A stretch of DNA of 64,000 nucleotides. Source: Galdieria partita. Its lineage: Eukaryota; Rhodophyta; Bangiophyceae; Galdieriales; Galdieriaceae. Position numbers and translations under genes: made by a program. Every line of letters starts with the position of its first letter. Within the stretch, counting starts at the first letter, position 1. The stretch lies in NCBI GenBank assembly GCA_025991245.1, contig BQMJ01000043.1:1-64000 (forward strand), written 5' to 3'. Positions 13,410-24,092 of the stretch are shown here, in pieces. The notes beneath the pieces were generated by a model, which made no database searches, was not told where the DNA came from, and saw nothing but the letters and a program-made list of their open reading frames with translations.

Positions 13410-13790
13410 GTATACTCTATTGTTTTCAGTTGATGGACATTAAAATGGCTATGATGAAGATAATGATGGCTATTACGCTGGTAGTCTTTTTGAATTCCTT
13501 AAAAAATGAACTTTGAGTTTTGGTTGAAAATTTTTAAGCCTCATGTTATCTATTCTCAACAGGGTTCAACTTAGAATCACTTGGTCGGCTTCTCAATGTG
13601 TACTCTTACGACATAACTTTCTTGTTCAATTTTTATTTTTTAAGAATACTTGAATTGAGATATTCTTCGTCAGATAGGCTTTTTTGTTCATATATTAGAA
13701 AGCAGTTGATTTTTTGTTCCTGTTTTTTCTATTACTACTGTCTTTCTTCCTTCTGTGTTTAGACATAAAGTTGGACTATAGTTAGAATCC
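13410..13790. repeat. Dispersed subtelomeric repeat, internal copy
   Basis: Same-orientation relative of 4085-4515. It lies in a T-rich island (about 13050-14450) between A-rich blocks. The flanks 13050-13410 and 13790-14450 hold no recognisable gene. Confidence 0.58.
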
Positions 13791-15029
13791 AATTGTTACT
13801 TAGTGGCTTCTCCTTGTATAGTATGATGATCTCTATTGTGCAATCTCTTGGCCGTTTTTTGTTGTTACTTTTTGCGACTTTTCACTATTCGAGGAATAAA
13901 AATGAATGTATTCTCTTTCTGTTCCATATTCTCTTACACACTGATAAAGTTTCAAAGTTTTGCTAAAAAAGGTTTTAAGACGAGAAGAGTTTCAATGACA
14001 CATGAAATAGAATGAAAAAACAACAGTTAAATGTTTACCTTTTGAGTATACAAAGTCCTAAAAACCAACAACTTTCTTTAGAATTCTTGATCTTCCGAGC
14101 AAAATTCATCAATCAATAGAATAATTCAGGAAATTCTCTTTGAGTAGTATCTACTTGAACGATTCATCTTTCTTTTACCATGTTCATTTCTTTGCAATCA
14201 ATCTATACATATAGTGAATATTGGTAAAAGAACTGAAATGAAAAGGTAGAGCATGTATGATTCACCGAACTCAATGTGAATTGTGTTGGCAAATACGAAT
14301 TCAAACTATTTCCCAAAACAGCTTTAGAATGTGGAATATTCATCAAATATGATATATCTTTGAAGCAATCTTTTTTATTTCATCTCATTCACTCAATCCT
14401 TTACTAGACAAATTGTTTCGAACACAATATTTTTCAAGATCTCTGCACTTTGTCAATTTATCGTAGTGTTCAAGGTTTGTTCTCGTAGCGAATATTTCTT
14501 CCTTTGCTTTAGTTTTCAAAATACTTTGGATATTTATCAAACGATCTATTTCGTTTGCTTTTATGAATTCTCCAATATAAATAAAATAAATCTTTCCATA
14601 AGTAAGTATTTACAACTATCTCAGGTTAAAAGGAGTCGAAAATGTTACTATTCCAGTAACACTATTCTTATCTATAGAACAAAGAATGCTATGGCAGTTC
14701 TTTCCAAAAAGCTCCCTCTGTCCAATCGTTGCACATCCTCTCGCTTGACAAAGCTTCTCCAGACATTCGTTTCTTCTTTCCAATTCTGGGCTTTGAATTG
14801 ACCAAAGATGAACTCTTGGTCGTTTGCACTCCAAGTGCTATCCTCAGGTAAAGGCAATAAGGAAACAAGCAAAAAAGGGCACAAAGACTTTTTCTACGAT
14901 TAAATTGAGTCCGAGTGTGCTTTTTTGCAGGACAGGAGTAGCTTTTGAATTTCGCAGCCCAGTTATCAAGGGCGGTCTCTTCTCTTCATTTGGAAAATCA
15001 GACCTTTACTAGATGCAAACTGACAAATA

Positions 15030-15317
15030 AGAAACCGGCAGGGTGTTCGATCAACACAGAATCAATTTCCAATGTAGGTAAAGACCTCGATGACTGAAGT
15101 AAAAACGAGGATTCTCAACATTATTACAAGACATCAACAAGTGACAAGTATTCAAACTCAAAGACAAGTAGGAGCCTCATTACCTAGGCGATTTTTCACG
15201 ATATTACACATATTAAATACCTTCCTACAGACCAAAACATAAGGATCAACAGTTCTCAAAGTGGTTCTAAGCTGCAAACTACATACATTGGGACTGAAAA
15301 TGTACCTTTAAATGCCA
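15030..15317. repeat. A-rich dispersed repeat, third copy
   Basis: Carries the same landmark order as the A-rich units near 9740-10210 and 12570-13000 (ACTGACAAATAAGAAACC, AACACAGAATCAA, ACAAGTATTCAAACTCAAAGAC, GACCAAAACATAAGGATCAAC). It runs straight into the better conserved repeat that starts at 15318. Confidence 0.5.
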
Positions 15318-15860
15318 CATAAACCTCAAGGTTAAAGCCCATTCATTGAAGGCTAAGACCAAACGAATAAAAGGTTTCAAGAATACTCAAAAAGAATCAA
15401 ACACTTCTATATGCAATTTTCAGAAGATTTCTTGTCAAAATTCGAACAAGAAAAATTCTGTAAAGAAACTTTAAAAAGGGTATCAGTAAAGCTACTTAGC
15501 CATTATTTCTGCAACCACAACAATGAAACTATTGAGAGAAGCCAATAAGGACGTGCGTTGGCAATCCTTGGAAGTTACAAATCGTATAGTTTCTTAGCGA
15601 AAGGTTAGCCAAGTTTTTAGAAAGCTTTATTGAAAAAGAGCTTAAGCAAAATAGTGCTAAATAGAATTGAATAGAGAAAACCAAATGTATTTCATAAAAT
15701 AAAACATATGCGAGGTAGTTTATGACTCTTCCAATACCAAAGCAAGTTTATTTTTAGAGTTTCTTTTATCTTTTTCTAAGCGAGAAATTCTTTGAAGCCT
15801 AGTAAGTAAATCATTTATCAGCAAACACCGTCGATCACATTGTTCCCTATTTTGTTTGGC
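15318..15860. repeat. Long direct repeat, left copy
   Basis: 15318 to about 15800 is near-identical to 20934-21422 (by eye above 90%, with a few small indels), in the same orientation. Homology continues weakly to about 15860, where TTTGGCGATGATG corresponds to TTTGGCGACGATG at the start codon of the ATPase gene at 21462. The left copy may therefore mark the promoter of a lost ATPase relative. The pair flanks the MFS transporter gene. Confidence 0.85.
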
Positions 15861-17090
15861 GATGATGTTCGGTGGTAAGTGGGTTCCTCGTGTCTGGCTA
15901 GTAGGAAAAGGGGAATTTTCGACAAAACAATTCAAAAGTTCTTGAGATACTTGAAGTAACTCCTGTATCCCCACTCAATTTCTCAATATGATATGGTTTT
16001 TATATAAGGCGTCTATTTGTAAGCAGTCGAAAATGTTTGAATCTTCTTGTTACATTTTTCTTCTTTGAAACTAAAATTTCTTCAACTCTTACTATCCTTT
16101 AAGTTTTTCTTGCGAGACTCATACAAGTGTGTTGAATTAGCAAGCCAAGAATTCGGATTGCTGATAACTCTCCGTGTGTTTCCTGATGACTTGATTGTGT
16201 GGATATTATTTTCAAGGGCTTCAGTCTGTTCGCTTTTTATTTCTTCTCAAAGGTAGAGAAGTTTTCATAGACTTGTATGTTGGTCTATATTTCTTTTTTC
16301 AAAGTTTTGCTTCAATTGGGACAGATTTTCTTTGTTTTATCGAGCTCTTTGTCTATTAGAGGGATTTTACAGTTGCCATGTAGCGCTATTGCTAAAGGTA
16401 TTATTCTAAGCTTTTCCACAATTTCTCTACTAGCAGCCACACTTTACAATTCTGCTTAAAGAGCTTGAATTTGCCTGGTTGAAAGCAGTTCTCTTTTTAT
16501 GGTTAAAGAGTTTCTTCTTCTAGCTTCATATCCTACTGATAGAATACAAGTGCCTGTGAAACAAAATATGTCATTCTACCATTTTTCAGATCTTTTGCTT
16601 TTGATCATTTCATTTCTCTCGCTCCGTAAAAAAAGACGTATGCTCTCTTGTCGAATTTCTTTTGGCTTTTTCCTAAAAGTCTCAATCTCGGAGCACAGTA
16701 GAAAACAGTATCAAAATAAATGTCTGTGCAAGTCATTCATGTCCATCAATGGTTTCTTGGAAATTCGAAGAATGGCGACGAGCAGTATTGCAGTATCGAT
16801 TGTTTTGATTCTTCGATATTGGAAGAGATCGTTTTGCACACCAGTTTGAACAAACTTTTTCAAAAAGATTGCTGTCTTTTTGCAGTCACTTGGTTATTGT
16901 TTTCAAACTGACAGTATCCACATTGGAAGATATTGGTCTCCGTTCAGTGTTCCAAGGTCGCCATTTGCATTCAAGTGTGCTCGTCTTTGGACGCGTTGAA
17001 CCTTTCATGCATATTAGAATGGAACTAAGCCGTTCATATTGTTCTATGAGTAGTACTTTATTTTGGATCCCAGAGTATTTCTACTAGAGT
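15720..17090 (-). pseudogene. Possible decayed coiled-coil protein gene
   Basis: I do not recognise this gene. Read on the minus strand, about 16900-15720 contains several stretches with protein-like, charged composition (for example E-A-L-E-N-N-I-H-T-I-K-S-S-G near 16220, and a clean 84-residue tail ending at 15720 in ALVLEES). A plausible intron with donor GTAAGAGTT lies near 16095. Between the stretches the frame is interrupted, so the locus is either a pseudogene or a multi-exon gene whose introns I cannot place. The tail lies within the long direct repeat; in the other copy (about 21330-21420) the last ~10 residues are also open. The plus-strand frames over the same bases look like shadows. 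Confidence 0.25.
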
Positions 17091-17506
17091 CAGCCCAACG
17101 GTTTTCATGAAAATGTCTTTCATAGCAGTTTTGCAATATACGACAACTAGAATCGAGTTGAACAGCAATTAGAATTCAGATTTTCACTACAGTCACGATA
17201 ACTAGACTAAAAAGGGTAACGATTGGCAAACAATAGAAACACTTATAGACGACAGTGAATCAAAGGTAAAAAGGCCGGTCGAGAACAAAGCCTCTTGAAG
17301 ATTTCTTTGTCAGAGATGCATACTACTGTGACTTGTACATCTTCATATATGGCCCCTTCAATGCCAATAGTTCGGCAAGGTCAGCATTACAAAAGAGATC
17401 ATAAAGAAGCAAGTAATGTGATTCAGGCTCGGGCACTTGGTTTCCAAGTTGTGATACTCCTTTTCTTCTTTGAAATGAGTGCTTTACAGTGTAACACATA
17501 AAATGG

Positions 17507-17749
17507 ATGAACACAAATACATACGAATCTACTTCAGTTGAAAATATCTTGGAAATAGTGAAGTCTGTTGTCAGTCGTCAGGGTCGATTTTCTGGGTATT
17601 CCACGTATATAAAGCTGCAAGTAAGCTGTTGTGTGTACAAACCAAGTACAGAAAAGACTATCCATTACAAACCGAACATATATGAGCTATGGTCAACACA
17701 AGAGTTACCTTTATTTGATATGCAACAGGTAAAAGGTATCAAACAATGA
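17507..17749 (+). CDS. Candidate small protein or first exon, unknown
   Basis: An 80-residue frame with a balanced, non-repetitive composition, starting at an ATG. It runs through an E-N-I-L-E-I-V-K-S-V-V-S segment and a Cys-Cys-Val-Tyr segment. Near its end the sequence CAACAG|GTAAAAGG looks like a splice donor (17727-17734), so this may be an exon rather than a whole gene. No downstream exon can be identified. The function is unknown and no family is recognised. Confidence 0.3.
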   Translation: MNTNTYESTSVENILEIVKSVVSRQGRFSGYSTYIKLQVSCCVYKPSTEKTIHYKPNIYELWSTQELPLFDMQQVKGIKQ

Positions 17750-17757
17750 TTGCCAGC

Positions 17758-18240
17758 CTAACTGCAACGTGTGATAATATATGAGAAACCCACCACCAGC
17801 GGCCTATCTTGCTCTAGATTTTCAACGTTTTCTAGTAGAACTTTTCTTGAAAGTCCAAATGGATTGAAAAAAGCTCTTCGAACCTGACTCTCTCTTCTTT
17901 CACCTAGACTGTTCCTTGGATGAATTACTAAACTGTTCTGCAAACTACGAAAAATTATGAAAGAAAATTTTAAATTCTCTTGTTTCTGGATGATACAAAG
18001 ATATAGAGATCCTGAAGTGAATGTTGCAAATTTCGTTGCAGTGTTTTGCAACACACTTTCTTCACTCGGTATAGATGCACTGAATCTTGAAAAGATTCAA
18101 TCAATATTCACTCCTTTCTAGAAAAAGAAATTTACGGATCACATTGCAAACTAAATGATTTTCCAGAAACTATTCAATTAGGCAAGCACAATGAATCTTT
18201 CCACTTGTCCTCGCGACAGATTCTAAGAATGAAACTTCGA
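17758..18240 (-). pseudogene. Possible coding remnant, unknown
   Basis: On the minus strand two protein-like stretches are visible: about 18240-18165 (FEWLRSFILRIC...) and about 18105-17758, ending in a 98-residue frame with the segment LENVENLEQDRPLVVGF. A stop and a frame change separate them, and no clean short intron joins them. This may be a decayed gene or an unresolved two-exon gene, convergent with the small frame at 17507-17749. No family is recognised. Confidence 0.25.
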
Positions 18241-18327
18241 AGCCATTCAAATAGTTGAGACGTTTTTTTAAATGCATTGTCGGAATAATTGTTTTATTAG
18301 CTCTGCTTGGTTAGACAGTTGAAGAAA

Positions 18328-19906
18328 ATGCAAGATATTACACCCAAGAGTGATTTAGAGATTGGACCAATGGAAGAAAAGGAAGATAAAGCAGTTGAGG
18401 ATCAGCTTCAAAGAACATTAGAAGCGGCTCACGTGAAAGAAGAGAAAGGAAGGATAAAATATTTAGTTTTTCCTTCTAGAGCGGTCATTTACAATATTAT
18501 TGTGATGGGAATTGGCGTGTTTGTGGAAGGATACAACTTATCTGTTGTTAATCTGATCAACGTTCTGTTTAGTAAAGAATACAAGTCACAATATTCAACT
18601 TCGATGAAGACTCATGTAGGAAATGCTTCTTTGATTGGTGCAATTTTTGGAATGCTGTTTTTTGGTAGTTTGAGTGATCGGATAGGAAGGAAATCAGGCT
18701 TATTGGTTACAGCGAGCATTTTGATTGTAGCACCAGCTCTTTCTGCTGGATCGTATGGTGCAAACGGATCTATCAATGGAATGCTTTGGGCATTAATTAT
18801 CTATAGAGGACTATTAGGTTTCGGAATAGGAGGAGAATATCCTTGTGGTGCTTCTGTGATGAGTTACAGAGGAGACTGATTTTAAGAAGAGAGGGAGAAA
18901 TCTGCTGCTGATTTTCGCATTGTGGAATGTGGGAAATGTCTGTTCTGTGGTCTATGCTATTATTTTGCTTGCTATCTTTGGCACCCAAGCTGATCAGCTA
19001 CAGCCGACTTGGAGAATAGCTTTTGGTTCCGCCCTTGTTCCTGTAATTCCTGTGTTTATATATCGATTTCGTATGAGAGATTCCAATCTCTATCGAGTGT
19101 CTTCGTTACATGGAAAAGTGCCCATAATATTTGTTCTCAAGAAATATTGGAGATACTTGATTGGAACAGCAGGAAGTTGGTTTGTGTTTGATATTGTTGC
19201 CTATTCGAACGGCATTTATTCTGCGACTATCATATCTCAAGTAACTTCTAGTAGTGATGTGATGAAGGTGGCACTGTATACTTTAATATTGACAGGGCTA
19301 AGCGCTCCTGGACAATTCGTTACTCCTTTCTTGGTTGATAGGATCGGCAGAAAGAGGCTGCAGATATTTGGTTTTTCTGCTATGTGTTTCTTTGGAGCAC
19401 TTATAGGTGGGCTGTATCCATACCTAAAGGCAACGGTTCCAGCATTCATAACGCTTTACGTAATGCTGAGTTTTATGATCAATATTGGCCCTGGAGATAC
19501 TACATATTTGATCCCAGCTGAGATTTACCCTACACCTATTCGAGCAACCTGTCATGGCATATCTGCAGCATTTGGAAAAACAGGAGCTGCGATCGGTACT
19601 GAATTCTTGTTGCCCATTGAAAATGCATTTGGAGGTGCAAATAGTATCAATGGACCTCGCGCTGTATTTTTAGTGAATGCAGGCATTGCACTGATAGGAA
19701 TTTTAATCACTATTATCTTTGTACCGGATATTTCTCATAAGCAACTTACTTCTGTTGATCAAAAATTCTATGAAGGCTTGATAGCCGCCGGTTATCAATT
19801 GGAGTTCAGCAACGACGGGAAAATAGAGAAAGTGACCAAATTAAGTAAGAAAGTAGATGGATTGCAAGAGAAAGAGGATCATGTGAGCAACGCATTGAGT
19901 CATTGA
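18328..19906 (+). pseudogene. MFS transporter (phosphate:H+ symporter-like) with a frame slip
   Basis: Major facilitator superfamily permease of about 524 aa, 12 membrane segments expected. Motif A appears twice (GSLSDRIGRKSG after TM2 and DRIGRKRLQIFG in the second half). A segment of the form GPGDTTYLIPAEIYPTPIRA followed by CHGISAAFGKTGA is typical of the Pho84/PHT1 phosphate symporter branch, although organic substrates cannot be excluded. The ATG at 18328 is the first in frame. The reading frame shifts at about 18861-18870: the first frame stops at 18879, while the second picks up the conserved E-E-T-D-F-K-K-R-G sequence. Relative to MSEETD, four bases (TACA at about 18865) look inserted. 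A 22-nt GT..AG excision would restore frame but remove conserved residues and is too short for an intron. The rest is well preserved, so the change is recent or a sequencing error. Confidence 0.8.
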
Positions 19907-20208
19907 AAGTTGCATTTCGGTTTTCCACGATTTGAATAAATTTGCGTTTGTAATAGAAGGATTCTGCTTCATTATGCAACTGTAGTCAAAAATATTCAAC
20001 CAGATCACCGCATTCTACAAAGTGTTCAAAGAATATCGAAACCGAGTGAATAGAGTCATTGAGAGCTTTGCAAGTTCCGCTCCCATATAGTCTTTACGAC
20101 TGCAAGTCTTGACAACTTGAAAGATACAGTACTTGCATTCGATACTTTATCGACTCAACCATCTTCTGCTCAGCAGTTTTAAGTTATTGAAACACGGAAA
20201 ACAAGGAA

Positions 20209-20445
20209 ATGATACATCCATTTTCAAGCATTCGGGTTGTTTCTCAATTAGAAGACCAGTTAAAGTTTTATCGAGAAAGAGAATCGAAACTAGTTACTCC
20301 TGGTTGTCCAAGCAATGGTGCGTCAATGCTCGTGAAACACAAGAACATGAGAAACAAGACTGCTGTTGCAAAGCACCGACTGAAATTCTTCTACGAAACT
20401 GAAATGACCGACAGTCACTTGATAGGGAATCTGGGAAATTTTTGA
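20209..20445 (+). CDS. Candidate 78-aa charged protein, unknown
   Basis: Short frame starting at ATG with helical, charged composition (SQLEDQLKFYRERESKL near the N-terminus, then a Lys-rich middle). It lies between the transporter gene and the right copy of the long direct repeat. It is short, recognised by no family and lacks visible promoter or splice context, so it could be chance or a relic. Confidence 0.2.
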   Translation: MIHPFSSIRVVSQLEDQLKFYRERESKLVTPGCPSNGASMLVKHKNMRNKTAVAKHRLKFFYETEMTDSHLIGNLGNF

Positions 20446-20933
20446 AATGCTTCACAATAAAACTACCCATGAACACTGCCTTGGGAGTCAGCAAGTGACG
20501 TTTTCTAAAAAATAGAAGCACTCCAATGATGAAGGTTACAGTAAAAGCTGCGAGGATGACAGCAATCTAGTTTTCATTGTATTTCGATTCTTGTCAGTTG
20601 CTAACGTCCCGCGACTACCCATTTTTGAAAGGTGACATTTCATGAAGACAGTAAAGGAAGAAAAATTTGCAGAGTTTTCAACTGAGCTTGTGGACCCAAC
20701 TACGTTATTGACCAGCTTTTAGCGTTATTTCATACATTTTTCAACTCTAGAAGCAATGTACTTGGCCGTTCGAAAAACGTGCAATATTTTCAGGTAACTG
20801 TTTCATCATGTTCTAGTGAAACAGTGAAAACAAGTGATCTATGAAATGCAACAAACGAAAAAAGAGAATCAACTTCAACAAAATTTTAATAAACCACAAT
20901 CATGTTTAGCTTGAAACACTCAGTGCGTATGCC

Positions 20934-21422
20934 ACATAAACCTCAAGGTTAAAGCCCATTCATTGAAGGCTAAGACGAAACGAATAGACGGTTTCAAGAA
21001 TACTCAAAAAGAATCAAACACTTCTATATGCAATTTTCAAAAGATTTCTTGTCAAAATTCGAACAAGAAAAATTCTGTAAAGAAACTTTACTTCAAAAAG
21101 GGTGTCAGTAAAGCTACTTAGCCATGAGTTCCGCAACCACAATAAAGAAACGATTGCGAGAAGCCAATACAGGTGTGCGTTGGTTATCTTTGGAAGTTAC
21201 AAACCATATAGTTTCTTGGCAAAAAGTTAACCGAGTTTTTTAGAAAGCTTTATTGACAAAGAGCTTAAGCCAAATACTGCTAAATAAAACTGAAAAAGGA
21301 AAGATAAATATATTTCATAAAATGAAACATATACGTGATAGTTTATGATTCTTCCAATACCAAAGTAAGTTTATTTTTAGTGCTATTTATCTTTTTATAA
21401 TCGAGAAATTCTTTGAAGCACC
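20934..21422. repeat. Long direct repeat, right copy
   Basis: Near-identical partner of 15318-15800. It begins with CATAAACCTCAAGGTTAAAG and ends at GAGAAATTCTTTGAAGC, about 40 bp before the ATPase start codon, so it makes up the immediate upstream region of that gene. The repeats do not start TG and end CA, and the 5.1 kb between them carries a transporter rather than reverse transcriptase or integrase. Confidence 0.88.
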
Positions 21423-21461
21423 AATGGTCTTATATAATTACCGATTTTCCTTTTGGCGACG

Positions 21462-24092
21462 ATGACGAGTTTGGGTGGAAGGAATCGTGTTCGCTATTCA
21501 GGGATAGAATATCCTCTTATCAACCGAGAATCAGCGATATTACAAGTTTTGGAAGCTTTTGAATCTTCCTTTGTTTTCGATGAAAGAGGTATACCTCAAA
21601 CTCCTCGACCTCATGTGTGCTATGCTCCCCAAATGTATGGGAGTGGCAAAAGCGCATTTGGGGAGAACTTCCGAAGGTTCCTTTCCATCAACAAAGAACG
21701 TATTTTGCGTTATGTAGATACTAGGAAGAAGTTTCCTGGCTTTGCAAAGGGAGAAAATGTAGGAGAACGTGCTCTACACGCGCTGTTAAACGAGACTTTA
21801 TATGTTATGTTGAGTCTTCTCGATGTGCCGAGGGGAACATGTTTTGAAGATACGCTTTTGGAGTGGATAAGCAAGAAAGCTCTTTCCCAGTTTCCAAACA
21901 GTGCAGATTTACTTTCTCAAGTTCTTTCTTATATTGGAAGTCCAGAAGAATGGCTTCAGAAACTCTTGCAAGTCACCAAGAAACGTTATTTATATTTGTT
22001 TATTGACGAAATTGGATCTTTAGAAGAATACGAATTCACATTGTTTAAGGATTTGATGGTTACACAAGGAGCAAGTCGAGTGCACAACGTGTATCGTGCC
22101 TTTTTTAGAGTTTTATCAATTGTTGTAAGTCAACCTTTTGTCATTTGTATTGTTGCGGGGAGATCGAACTGTATAATTGGTAGAGAAGAGGATGCAATGC
22201 CTTCCCGAATAACGTTAAATTTTCTTCGGCTGGATCCTTTTTCAGAAGCAACTGTCAAGTACTTTATACAGAATGTTACTTGTCATAATGTACCTATTCT
22301 AAAAGTATTGTTTCCGAGTCATCCTGAGGGACATGATTGGTTCTTCAAACAAGTATATGATTATACAGGTGGTGTTCCTTACTATGTTGTTCAATGTTTA
22401 AATGAATTGGGAAAGAAATGTGAACGTTGGAATAGTTTATGTGATCTTTCAGAGGATGAAATGAAAGTGAAAATGGAAAGAATTGCTCCGACTACTTCTC
22501 TCGTAGTAACTCTTTCTCGTATGACACCCGAATCAATGATTGTTTTTTCTTCTATGCTTCTTGCGAGTATATTTGAATTTCGTATTCCAAAGAGAGAGAT
22601 TCTATTTGGTGGTTTAGGAAGTTATCCTGAATATGTTTTGGATATTGCCAACCATTTCGGTTTTTATTATGTGAGTTGCTCGAGAAACGAACAAGACGAA
22701 GCAAGCAGGATACCTGTTAGAGGCAGAAATGAAACATTTTTCAAGTTGGTTTTTCCAAAGATTGTACTAAAGCATATTCAATCGCGATATTGGAATATTC
22801 CTCCTTTTCGTTTTATTTGTAGTTTATTTTCATCGATCAGTCGATTGGATTCACCTTCGAGTCGTGGTTTCAAATTTGAAATTATATTTACTCTTATTCT
22901 TTATGTTCGATGGTGTTTCTGTTCCAAACTAGGAGAATTGAGTATATTTCGACATAGTTTTATAGAACATATATCAATACAATCTACTCAAACCATTGGC
23001 AGCTTAAAAGTGGATCCTATTCCCAATTATGTTCCAGCATTTAGTTCGACAGTGAGTAGAATCCATAGTGCTAGAGAAGAAACTTACAATGTCAATGCTT
23101 GGAAACCATTTTTTGAAAAGTATTTATCGAAAGATGGAATATTTGTTCCCATTCGACAAAACTCCAGTGGACCTGATGTTCTTATTCGAGTCACAGATAT
23201 GAAAGACAATTCTTTCCTTGTTATTCAAGGTGATTCTTCTTCAGAGCAAGCACCGATGGAGACTGAAACCACCAAGAAGAGAGTATATTTGATAGGTATT
23301 GCATTGAAATGTTTTCAGTTGTCAACTTCTGGTGTTGGACGTTCATTGATTAAGTCAGAAGTTGCTAAATTTTTACATCCAGTGGCGTCACAGCTTGAAT
23401 TGCAACAGAATAATTTAAAAGCCATTCAGTTGATTGTAAGCGACAAATATACTGAAGAAGTTTCCAAACAATTTAGGAATAATCAGAATTGGATATTGAA
23501 TAGTGGAGTTTATTATGAAGACAATAATAATAATATTGTTTACAGTTCTATCAACTCTGAGAGACAACCACAGAATATACGAGAAGAATGGTTATGGATA
23601 CCTCCTCATTGTCAAGTTGTAGTATGTTCCACTACATCTTTGCGAACCTTTTTAGGTTGCAAGGCTAGTGAAGATCTTGAAAGAGTGTTTGGTGACAATG
23701 CTGGATGGTTGGAACAACTGAAACCACTTTCTGATTTGTTGAGCAATTCTTTTGTAGATTTATTAGGACGTATTCCATATGAAGAATATGAAAGGAATAG
23801 TGGAAGGATGGAAAGAAGAAATACTCATCCAAGGATAAATGTGATGCAAGTGAGAGGCGAAGAAAATGTTGCATCCAGTTCTATGAGTTCTTCATTTGAT
23901 TGGAATACTTTTTTAAGAGAACGTTGTGATCTTTCCGAAGAAGAAGTTGTACATTGTTTGCCCAAAATATCGTTCATACAATTAGGAGACTTTGATGGAG
24001 TTACAACAGACTTTCTCCGCAGTTGCGGTATTGACAATTCTTCACAAAGGTTGCGAATCATGTTAGGACTCCGAAACTTTTTAAAAATGTAG
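21462..24092 (+). CDS. Large P-loop ATPase (STAND / archaeal-ATPase or CRN-RHS type), SAM-like C-terminus
   Basis: Intact intronless 876-aa frame; ATG at 21462 (the open frame reaches upstream only to a TTG). The N-terminal half is a P-loop NTPase: Walker A QMYGSGKSAFG (~57-67), Walker B YLYLFIDEIGS (~176-186), a sensor-like FVICIVAGRSN strand (~228) and a TGGVPYYVVQCL helix (~303), an arrangement known from STAND/archaeal ATPases and from the NTPase domains of Crinkler/RHS proteins. The middle (~440-740) has alternating strands and helices that might hold a nuclease-like fold, but I cannot assign it. The last ~65 residues (LSEEEVVHCL...GIDNSSQRLRIMLGL) resemble a SAM domain. The gene sits alone behind a duplicated upstream region, with a broken sister copy 1.4 kb downstream, as expected for a subtelomeric family under gene turnover. 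Function unknown. Confidence 0.75.
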   Translation: MTSLGGRNRVRYSGIEYPLINRESAILQVLEAFESSFVFDERGIPQTPRPHVCYAPQMYGSGKSAFGENFRRFLSINKERILRYVDTRKKFPGFAKGENVGERALHALLNETLYVMLSLLDVPRGTCFEDTLLEWISKKALSQFPNSADLLSQVLSYIGSPEEWLQKLLQVTKKRYLYLFIDEIGSLEEYEFTLFKDLMVTQGASRVHNVYRAFFRVLSIVVSQPFVICIVAGRSNCIIGREEDAMPSRITLNFLRLDPFSEATVKYFIQNVTCHNVPILKVLFPSHPEGHDWFFKQVYDYTGGVPYYVVQCLNELGKKCERWNSLCDLSEDEMKVKMERIAPTTSLVVTLSRMTPESMIVFSSMLLASIFEFRIPKREILFGGLGSYPEYVLDIANHFGFYYVSCSRNEQDEASRIPVRGRNETFFKLVFPKIVLKHIQSRYWNIPPFRFICSLFSSISRLDSPSSRGFKFEIIFTLILYVRWCFCSKLGELSIFRHSFIEHISIQSTQTIGSLKVDPIPNYVPAFSSTVSRIHSAREETYNVNAWKPFFEKYLSKDGIFVPIRQNSSGPDVLIRVTDMKDNSFLVIQGDSSSEQAPMETETTKKRVYLIGIALKCFQLSTSGVGRSLIKSEVAKFLHPVASQLELQQNNLKAIQLIVSDKYTEEVSKQFRNNQNWILNSGVYYEDNNNNIVYSSINSERQPQNIREEWLWIPPHCQVVVCSTTSLRTFLGCKASEDLERVFGDNAGWLEQLKPLSDLLSNSFVDLLGRIPYEEYERNSGRMERRNTHPRINVMQVRGEENVASSSMSSSFDWNTFLRERCDLSEEEVVHCLPKISFIQLGDFDGVTTDFLRSCGIDNSSQRLRIMLGLRNFLKM

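Noticed and set aside
14466-14884. Overlapping frames on both strands (111 aa plus, 70-72 aa minus)
   Set aside because: The minus-strand text near 14700-14850 looks mildly protein-like, but start, end and frame are unsupported and no family is recognised.
16047-17087. Series of plus-strand hydrophobic frames
   Set aside because: They are F/L/S-rich complements of more protein-like minus-strand text and of T-rich DNA.
18844-18869. 22-nt GT..AG intron that would restore the transporter frame
   Set aside because: Shorter than any intron placed in this window (36 nt minimum), and it would remove conserved residues of the family.
15318-21422. Long direct repeats read as LTRs of a retrotransposon
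   Set aside because: No reverse transcriptase, integrase or capsid sequence lies between them, there are no TG...CA ends, and the interior holds a host-type transporter gene.
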